Positions 57,294 to 64,000 of a stretch of 64,000 nt of DNA are shown here, piece by piece. The DNA is taken from positions 868,001-932,000 of the forward strand of contig JANBVO010000006.1 of the NCBI GenBank assembly GCA_030052745.1, given 5' to 3'. The notes below the pieces were generated by a model. That model saw only the letters and a list, made by a program, of their open reading frames with translations, did not search any database and had not been told where the DNA came from. The position numbers were made by a program, and so were the translations under genes. Positions within the stretch are counted from its first letter, which is position 1. The number at the start of each line of letters is the position of its first letter. This stretch comes from Pleurostoma richardsiae (Eukaryota > Ascomycota > Sordariomycetes > Calosphaeriales > Pleurostomataceae).

Positions 57294-58759
57294 ATGGCGA
57301 CAGAAACTCGACCCGAGGTACCCAAGTGGGTGCCTGCCCCTACGACCCAAGAGAAGTGTAAGCAATGACAAGACCTCCCCCTGTCATCTCCGCAGCAGTG
57401 CTTGTTATACCAGCGCCCTAGCTATGCTTTGATAAGTGACCGCTGCTGATTGACATTTCCAGTGGATTACATTGAGCTGGCGAACCTCGACCTCTCCAAG
57501 TTCGATGATCCGGAATCGCGGAAGCAGCTTGCTCTCGAATTCTACAAGGCTTTCACAGAAGAGGGGTTTGTTACCATCTCAGGTCATGGAATCTCCAAGG
57601 AGACCTGGGACATGCAGATGGATTTGGCGAATGCAACAATGACGATGTCCCCTCAAGACAAGGTGCCGTATGAAGGTAAGAAAGAGGGTGTACCTGGTAG
57701 ATTGACGTTTCTAACGATAAGTAAGTCACCAAAGAAGAGGACGAGCAAGGTATCTATGTTGGATTCAAAGCCGCTGGAGGGCTAGGGTTCCATAAGGAAG
57801 TAAGTTTGAGAATACCGCCCAGACCCTTCGACTCGCAAGATGCTAACGAGGCAGATTGATTTCTACAACATGCTCCTGACAGATCCCGTGAAAGGACGGA
57901 AGCATCCGCCTCATCTCCAGCCGTACATGGAAGAGACGCGTCAAGTGATGCTCCATGTGCGAGATGTCGTTCAGAGGAAACTATTTGTCCTGCTGGCTAT
58001 GTGTCTCGAAATACCAGAGGACGAGATGTTTGCAAGTCATGCTCCCGGCAAGTCGAGCTCAGAGTATTACCGATACGTAAGTTCCCAAGCCTTGAACTGC
58101 GGCAGGCGAAGTTTTGATATACTAACTCACATGACAGATGAGCTACGCGCCGCTTTCTCCTGAGGCAACTCGCAAGTCCCGCGGACTCTTCATGCCCGGA
58201 CATGCAGACTGGGGCACATTCTCAATTCTCTTCTCCCAGCCAGTGTGCGCCTTGCAGATCCTCCATAAGTCCGGTGTCTTCAAATGGGTTGAGGTCTGTC
58301 AGATTCACTGCTTCCATCCCATGCTTGCAAACTGACTCGGGCTTTCTTTAGTACAAGCCGTACACCCTCATAGTCAACGTCGGTCAGGCGCTCGAGCTTC
58401 TTACCGGTGGCTTGTTCCCTGCTACGATCCACCGTGTCGTGACTCCCCCGCCAGACCAGGTGAAGTCGCTCCGTGTAGGAATCTTCTATTTCTCACGGCC
58501 GAACGACGACTACGTCCTCTTACCTTGGCAGAACTCGCCCCTTCTCAAGAGGTTGGGCAAAGATAAGCCGCTTGACCCGACTGTGACGTACAACACTGTG
58601 CAGTTCCTGGAGGCCAAGAAGCACGGCTATCTCAAGCCAGACCTGGATTTTGATCGGCCAAAGGACAGCAAGATACACAGCGACCCTTTCCACGAGGGCG
58701 ACACATTCAAGCCAACCGCGAAGCCCCTCGCGTCGCTCCATCGCGCGCTCGTCAAGTAG
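57294..58759 (+). CDS. 2-oxoglutarate/Fe(II) oxygenase, IPNS-like
   Basis: Six exons (57294-57357, 57463-57675, 57726-57799, 57855-58076, 58138-58293, 58352-58759) give 378 residues. The double-stranded beta-helix iron site is His213-x-Asp215 in GHADWG and His270 in ATIHRVV. Arg284 (LRVGIFYFS) is the expected 2-oxoglutarate anchor, but the usual Arg-x-Ser reads Arg-Val-Gly here. The N-terminal DIOX_N region shows FYKAFTEEGFVTISGHGI. Fungal relatives include thymine and other catabolic hydroxylases and secondary-metabolite oxidases, so the substrate stays open. Divergence with an organic-anion symporter suggests uptake and oxidation of one compound. The introns are 50-105 bases. No targeting signal is seen. 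Confidence 0.9.
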
Positions 58760-59640
58760 TGTCGGGTTAGGATCTGAGATCGCAATGGGCATTCTATAAT
58801 GTCATGTCGTCTTATCTACACATAATCTACGACCCATCTCTACCAGCCTAACCTGAATACGTAAGAGGCTTGATACAGTCAATGCTACCATCTTCTGACC
58901 AGATTTAAGGCGCAGTCACAGTAAAGACGGCATGATGTGAGAAACTCTTCTACGTAGCTACGATCTCCTTAAGCCAGCTGGAAGTCCGGCCACCATATAA
59001 GGGACATCCACCCCACTAAGCGCCAGATCAGAGGACAGCAGAAAGAATGACGGATGGACTCGAGGGACCACAGCCTGGGGAACCGAGAGGGGCCGGTCTG
59101 AAGCGGGACCCAAAGTGGAGATGGAGGTGAAGTGTGGAGTGCGGAATCTAAGGTGGAGGTGGTGGTGGAGGTGGCGGCGGAGTAGACACATCGTCCTAAT
59201 TCACGGATTGTCAGCGCACGAACCCTAAGGTCGATTTTAGCTCGTACACGTCGCGTTAAACTGGTTCAACAAGTCTCCTTCCAACCTGCTACTATCCAAA
59301 GCGATGTTCACCAGCTACCCGCTACGAATGAAGATCAATGGATGCCCTACAGCTGTGAGTGCAGCTCGTATGGATACAGAGTAACCTGGGAACTGCAAAT
59401 GTGACTAAGAGGGAAGATGTTGTGGCGGTCACGGAAAGAGATCGATATTCGAATTGCGTAATTAATTCATTGTCAATTTCTTTATCAAAGAGCGTCACAT
59501 ACAGGTTCCATCCACCTCTCTGTCCAACCTCGACTGACTATTCCTAGAAACAAGGCTGTATATCATCCAGTGCCACACAGAATTGTCGTTATAATATTTA
59601 TCAGGCTTTCATAGACGGTGTCAAGAATCGTGATGGGCCA
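58760..59640. other. Convergent spacer, oxygenase and dynamin-like
   Basis: The 881 bases between converging gene ends include a GGTGGTGG-type low-complexity tract at about 59152-59180. No gene is supported. Confidence 0.5.
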
Positions 59641-61935
59641 CTAGTTTTTGAGGATCCTCAAAGCGTTAGACAAATCTTCGATCTTCTTCGCAAGTCTCGA
59701 CCGACGCTTCTTGGCGGCTTTTGTCTCGCCGACGATCCGCTCGAGCTGTTCAGATTCCAGGTTGATAACCCATTCCTGGGTGAAAACTTTCAGAGGGCTG
59801 GAGGGGCCGTGCAACAGGTGGTAGCCAACAGCGAGTTGAAAGACATTGTCAATGAACCGGTCACGAGCCAGGCTGTGATAAGCATGAAGAATGTCATGAA
59901 TTTCCTCTTGCAATTGCTCCACATTGCGCTTGCCTTCGGCGGCTTTGGCAATGTCATCCAAATTGACCATGTACTGAAGCTTTCCGTACTGCTTGGTGTC
60001 CTTTCTGGCCTTGGGTTGCAGCAGCTCAGCGATTCGGTGGCCCCGAGCTTTGGAGAGAGCCTCGGCAAACTGTCGGTTGAGAGTGTACGGCTGCTTGCGC
60101 TGTTCCACTTCGATCAATAGGCTCGCTTGGGTAATTGCCATCTTGTAGCGTTCCACTAGGCTCTCGAGGATGGCGGACCACAACTGACTACGGGCTTGCT
60201 CTTCCGGACAGACGCGGCGGAGTGCGGCGGCGATGAAGCGATGAATGGTGATGATGACTCTGCTCATATAGACCTTAGTCATGCCACCCCATCTGCGTGA
60301 CTGCTCTGCGAAAGTCACAGAAACCAAGTGTGCGTTGAAGGTGCCCAGGTCAAGGCCCCTGAATCGCAAGTAGACGTCATTTATCCATGCAGTAATATTG
60401 TCTCGCGGTATAAGTGTCTTCTGCGGAGGGACAATGATGTCGCCCAGTTCAGCCAATTCCCCTGGCTCAACGTCGTCAACTCTAGCCTTTTGGAGTAGCG
60501 CTCGCAGGCTGTCTACCATCAGCTCGGCTGGAGCTTCTTCACACTCGGAATCACAAGGCGTCTCGTCTGCGACAGATGGCTCAAACGGTTCAAGGTTCTC
60601 GAAGTGTCGTGAATGGGCGCCCTGTCGAAAATCGGCGCTGAATACATCAGTAATGTTCACCACGTGAGTAATGAGACGAAGCTCGTCGTCATCGAAAACC
60701 GGGTCTGCATTGTAATCGGCGGCCAATGCTGCCCTAGCACGATCCTGGAAAGTTCCAGCGATGTGACTGAGAAAACTGCGTTGCTCGCGCTCGTCCTGAC
60801 GAGGTGGTCCAAGGCTGTCTAGTTCTCTCTTGCACTCTCTAATTTGATAGTTGACATCCTGGATCAATCTAGGGAATTCGCGTTGAGTAATCTCGACCAA
60901 GAGCGATCTCAGCTGCTCTTTGAGGGCTGGAATGCCTACTCGATCCTGTGGAAGATCATTCCATGGTTGCATTTGGAAAATTCGATCAAGGTCCGACTCC
61001 TCCTTCGAGCCGCCATTTGTTCCACGATTGCGGACAAGGTAGTAGCCAAGATTTAGTGGTCGTTTCTTCCCCTGAATGAGGTCACAGACGCCGGCCCGTG
61101 CACCAGGTTCAAGCACCAAGTCGGGCTTGGTGAGCACACCAAGGGTACGCTCGCCATTCTTGTCGTAGTCTTCCGCAAGCTCCAAGATCTCTTGCGTGGC
61201 AATGTCGACGTTGCTCGGCAGCACTGCTAAGATAACAGTGCGACTGTCTCTGATATATCTCTTGACTAGGTCCTTCACCATGACCATGTCATCTTTAGTG
61301 GTTCCTTGAGTAGTCGTGCGAAATATTCCTGGGACATCAATAATGGTGAGATAGTCCTCCTTCGGCCCGTGCACCTCGATCTTAAGGACGTCTTCGCTAA
61401 ACACGGCGCCGTTCCCGGTTGAGACATCGGCTCGCAAACCCATTCTTTCATTGGCCTGATTTTTCTTGAGCCATCGGAATTGATCAAAGGATATTTAAGT
61501 CTCACTAACCTTCTTCAAGATGTCCAAGAACTGCTCCCGAAATTCCATACCCGAAGACACTTGCGTGTGGAATGCCTCGACATGCTTTCTGTGCTCCTCC
61601 GAAGCGTGAGGGCCAGGAATAATGCGTATTTCAACATAGTCACGGCTATCGCGTCGAGACGTGATCTGCGTTACATGCCGAGTGCAAAGGCTTTGGTCTT
61701 TAGGGAACGGAATTCCACTCAGGCTTTCCAGTAAGGAGGATTTGCCAGAGCTTTGATCTCCGACAACAACAAGCTATTATACGTTTAGCATAATATGTAA
61801 TTATATTATACATTGTTCTCGTGATCTTACTTGAGGCAGAGGTACATGTTGACCAATATTTAAGTCGCGGAGGCTGTCGACCTTTTCAAGCAACGTCGGA
61901 TTTGAGAAAGCGATAATATCCCGGCTGACAGTCAT
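59641..61935 (-). CDS. Dynamin-like large GTPase (Mx-type)
   Basis: Exons 61935-61831, 61773-61510 and 61455-59641 give 727 residues. The GTPase motifs are all present: G1 GDQSSGKSS (about 40-48), G2 Thr in LCTRHATQI, G3 DVPG (163-166) and G4 TKPD (232-235). A middle/stalk domain follows (LIQDVNYQIRECKRELDSLG and onward), then a C-terminal GED-like helix ending in Lys/Arg-rich sequence. No pleckstrin or proline-rich domain is seen, as in Mx-like and Vps1/Dnm1-unrelated fungal families. Such proteins remodel membranes or oligomerise on other targets, and many fungi hold expanded accessory sets. Codon use is more AT-rich than in the left-hand genes, which suggests an accessory or recently acquired gene. 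The introns are 54-57 bases. Confidence 0.9.
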
Positions 61936-62383
61936 TTTTAACTATTCACCACAATGGGCAGAGTGATCGATATAATAAGGATGTGGTTATATGTCAAGAG
62001 GACGGCCAGCAAAAATATTGTCTTGTTCGGGAAACCAGTGGATAAAGTGAAGACTTACGGAAAGTTTTGATGCATCGTCAACTTCATCTGTCTCTTTATA
62101 AGCAGAGAAGTCATACATGTTGCCAAAGATTCCGATAAGGAACAAGAACCCAGCCAGTAGCCGTTCGGCGGTAGTGTCTTCGCGTTGATGCGCGTCTCGG
62201 CTCGCAGTTGGCTCTTTTTGAGGCTCCCATTAACAAAGAGTATCGTCAGCCTTCCCCAATAAATAAATGGTTGCACAACACTTTCATCCATTAGAGCGAG
62301 AGGATCCACCGAAAGTGCAATGTTCAATCCGAATTGGTCGGGATGCGAGAAACCGAGCGCATTTCTGATGGTTTGATAGCACC

Positions 62384-62665
62384 TGCGGTTGGCTCCCTGT
62401 GAGGCACGATGTGCACTTTTCCACAATTAACCAGTTGTCAGGCCGCGCTTGCATCGCGCGAAATATCTGTCGAGCTGCAAGGAAAGTAATCTTCTTTTGC
62501 GGTTGGCTCATTGTGAGGCACGGATGAGCACTTCTCCGCAATTAACCAGTTGTGAGGCTGCTCGCGCATCGCGCGAAATATCTATCGAGCTGCATTCTTC
62601 TGCGGTTGGCTCATTGTTGAGGTACGCAAATGCACTTCCCTCACAATTGGCCAATTTTGAGGCTG
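62384..62665. repeat. Diverged tandem repeat, about 103-114 bases x 2.7
   Basis: Copies start at about 62384, 62498 and 62601 with TGCGGTTGGCTC. They share GTGAGGCACG, AATTAACCAGTTGT and CATCGCGCGAAATATCT; the third copy is the most diverged and is truncated. Differences between copies mean it is not a recent expansion. Confidence 0.85.
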
Positions 62666-62893
62666 CTTATCACGGCAGGTCTCCGTAGTGATTGGTTAAT
62701 CATATCGAGCACAGTCTCGATGAATTTGCAAGCAGCGGGCAGTATGTTGGCACTTAATCAGCCTGATAAAGGAGTTCTGAAGAGGAACGGGGCTATATAT
62801 CGTTGGTGGTTGTCTCACCCGAAGCGCATTCTGTAGTTCCTTTGGCAGCTCAACCTCCCTCCCCTGAATTTCATACACTTCATCTCTAATCAA

Positions 62894-62934
62894 CAGTCCT
62901 GGGCATAACTACTTTTTGAAGTAGCCCAGGACTG
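62894..62934. repeat. Perfect stem-loop, 16 paired bases
   Basis: CAGTCCTGGG (62894-62903) pairs with CCCAGGACTG (62925-62934), and CTACTT (62909-62914) pairs with AAGTAG (62919-62924) around a TTTG loop. A one-sided 5-base bulge is the only gap. All 16 pairs are Watson-Crick. Confidence 0.85.
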
Positions 62935-62961
62935 TGCAGTTTTCAACTCCGTTCCCATTAA

Positions 62962-63639
62962 GAACAGGAGTCGGGTCTCCCGTGCGCTCAGCAGGAGGCC
63001 CGCACCGCCGAACCCTTGTCAAGCAACAAGCCGCGTGCTGGTAGAGCTTTCAGTCAACACGACTCCTCTTACCGTTCGGACGACTACGATCCTTCAGCAC
63101 CCTCGTCAGAAGCATTCGAGTATCTCTGCCGTAGTGGTTGTGTGAGTGACGACGCACGCGAGGCTCGCGGTGCGCACGGAAGTTCCACACCACTCGCTCA
63201 TCTCTCGTTTCCAGAGAACGAGTGTGCCGACAGTGTCCATTCAGGATTAGGAGTTTCTTCTACTGCTCAGCAAGACAATTTTTTGGGTTACAACGGTCTT
63301 GACGCCCACAATCTCCCTCACTCTCCCATACCAGACTCTACCCACCCTTGGGAGGAAATTCAACAGCAGTCTTACAGTTCGACCCCGGCCGAAACTACGG
63401 CAGGCTTCCAAGAGGATAGCACCTCTCGCAAGCGTTGTGGCATTTGCAAGGGGAGCTTCGCTGGGAACAACGTCTTGAAGCGTCATGTCGAAACCGTACA
63501 TGGAAATAGCTCCGTCTACTGGGTTTGTACTGTCAAGAATTGCAACAAGTATGGGGAGCCAGTGCCTAGGAAGGATAATTTCAGGCGGCACTGCAGGAAG
63601 AGACACCCGACGGTGAATCTAGAACAGTTTGGTCTTTGA
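62962..63639 (+). CDS. C2H2 zinc-finger protein, 5' end unresolved
   Basis: The frame is open from just after a stop at 62959 to 63639 (225 codons) but contains no ATG before the fingers, so an upstream exon must supply the start or the gene is truncated. Two C2H2 units lie near the end: C-x2-C-x12-H-x4-H (CGICKGSFAGNN...), and C-x4-C-x15-H-x4-H ending RRHCRKRHP. The preceding 130 residues are Ser/Asp-rich and disordered. The layout fits a family of small fungal C2H2 factors of unknown target. Acceptor-like AG sites at about 62962-62994 could be used. Confidence 0.6.
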   Translation, partial: EQESGLPCAQQEARTAEPLSSNKPRAGRAFSQHDSSYRSDDYDPSAPSSEAFEYLCRSGCVSDDAREARGAHGSSTPLAHLSFPENECADSVHSGLGVSSTAQQDNFLGYNGLDAHNLPHSPIPDSTHPWEEIQQQSYSSTPAETTAGFQEDSTSRKRCGICKGSFAGNNVLKRHVETVHGNSSVYWVCTVKNCNKYGEPVPRKDNFRRHCRKRHPTVNLEQFGL

Positions 63640-64000
63640 ATATGCACGCGTCTACGTTTCTTTTCGATGGGAGGCAGCTGTAGAAGACTTCTTAGGATCG
63701 AAGGTCTTTCCAACGTCTCATCATCGCCCTAGAGAAGGCAGATAGTCAATATAGACCATTCCTTGTGGTGTATCTCCAGATTATCTAGTCCGAGACTGAT
63801 AGTTTCCAGATCTAGGAGGTGGAAATTCAGAGCCGAAGCTTCACGGATAGCCGGTCATGAGCGACCTGCACAGACACCATTCACAGGATCTTGTGAGAGA
63901 GAAGACAATTTGATGATGTCGAGGTTTCTGTCCCATGATGCGCTCAGAATTTTGAGTCAATGTGTCAGTGCCAGGTAATAGATAGGGCAAACAGCGTATA
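63640..64000. other. Window end, nothing recognised
   Basis: The final 361 bases follow the zinc-finger stop. No gene, repeat or RNA is seen. Confidence 0.6.

Larger units (their letters stand above)
61936..62961. other. AT-rich spacer with tandem repeat and hairpin
   Basis: About 1 kb between the dynamin-like gene and the zinc-finger gene. It holds the tandem repeat at 62384-62665 and the hairpin at 62894-62934. No convincing gene is seen. Confidence 0.5.

Overview
This window is nuclear DNA from a filamentous ascomycete (Pezizomycotina, most likely a Sordariomycete). The evidence is many short introns, mostly 50-105 bases with GTRNGT-type donors and a CTAAC/CTGAC-like branch before the acceptor. 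Other pointers are a QDE-2-type Argonaute with a Gly-Arg-rich head, a Zn2Cys6-type transcription factor, Erg27, a four-unit polyubiquitin gene ending in Gln, and GC-rich third codon positions in most genes. I rebuilt 18 gene models by joining exons in phase; each was checked to give a whole number of codons. The track-like reading frames that overlap these genes on other frames are shadows and are left out.

Layout. 0.3-8.3 kb: an FLVCR-like MFS transporter (+), 3-ketosteroid reductase Erg27 (-), an OB-fold protein (+) and a 14-helix MFS drug exporter (-). 9.6-13.1 kb: Argonaute (-). 16.7-25.2 kb: glycerol kinase (+) and glycerol-3-phosphate acyltransferase (-) tail to tail, then GDP-mannose pyrophosphorylase (-). 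28.2-29.0 kb: a small dsRBM-like protein (-). 33.6-35.5 kb: farnesyltransferase beta subunit (-). 39.5-42.1 kb: a Cys6 transcription factor (+). 44.8-48.7 kb: polyubiquitin (+) and a BRAP2/ETP1-like RING protein (+). 49.6-51.6 kb: a secreted carboxylesterase (-). 53.0-54.6 kb: an F-box-like gene with two frame changes. 54.9-58.8 kb: a divergent pair of an MFS solute symporter and a 2-oxoglutarate oxygenase. 59.6-61.9 kb: a dynamin-like GTPase (-). 62.4-63.6 kb: a tandem repeat, a strong hairpin and a C2H2 zinc-finger gene.

The left three quarters reads as conserved core chromosome: sterol, glycerolipid, GDP-mannose, prenylation, ubiquitin and RNA-silencing functions. Several non-coding spacers of 3-4.6 kb are long for such a genome. 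From about 52 kb rightward the DNA is visibly more AT-rich, and the genes look accessory (esterase, F-box-like, transporter plus oxygenase, dynamin-like, zinc finger). Glycerol kinase and the acyltransferase form consecutive steps from glycerol to lysophosphatidate. Argonaute and the dsRBM-like protein are possible, unproven, partners in RNA silencing.

I found no rRNA, convincing tRNA, CRISPR array, transposase, reverse transcriptase or virus-like element. The most notable observations are two short introns (in erg27 and the acyltransferase) that each cut a catalytic motif, have a length divisible by three and contain no stop; the cryptic dsRBM-like gene; the hairpin and tandem repeat at the right end; and two look-alike palindromes at 5.0 and 14.1 kb.
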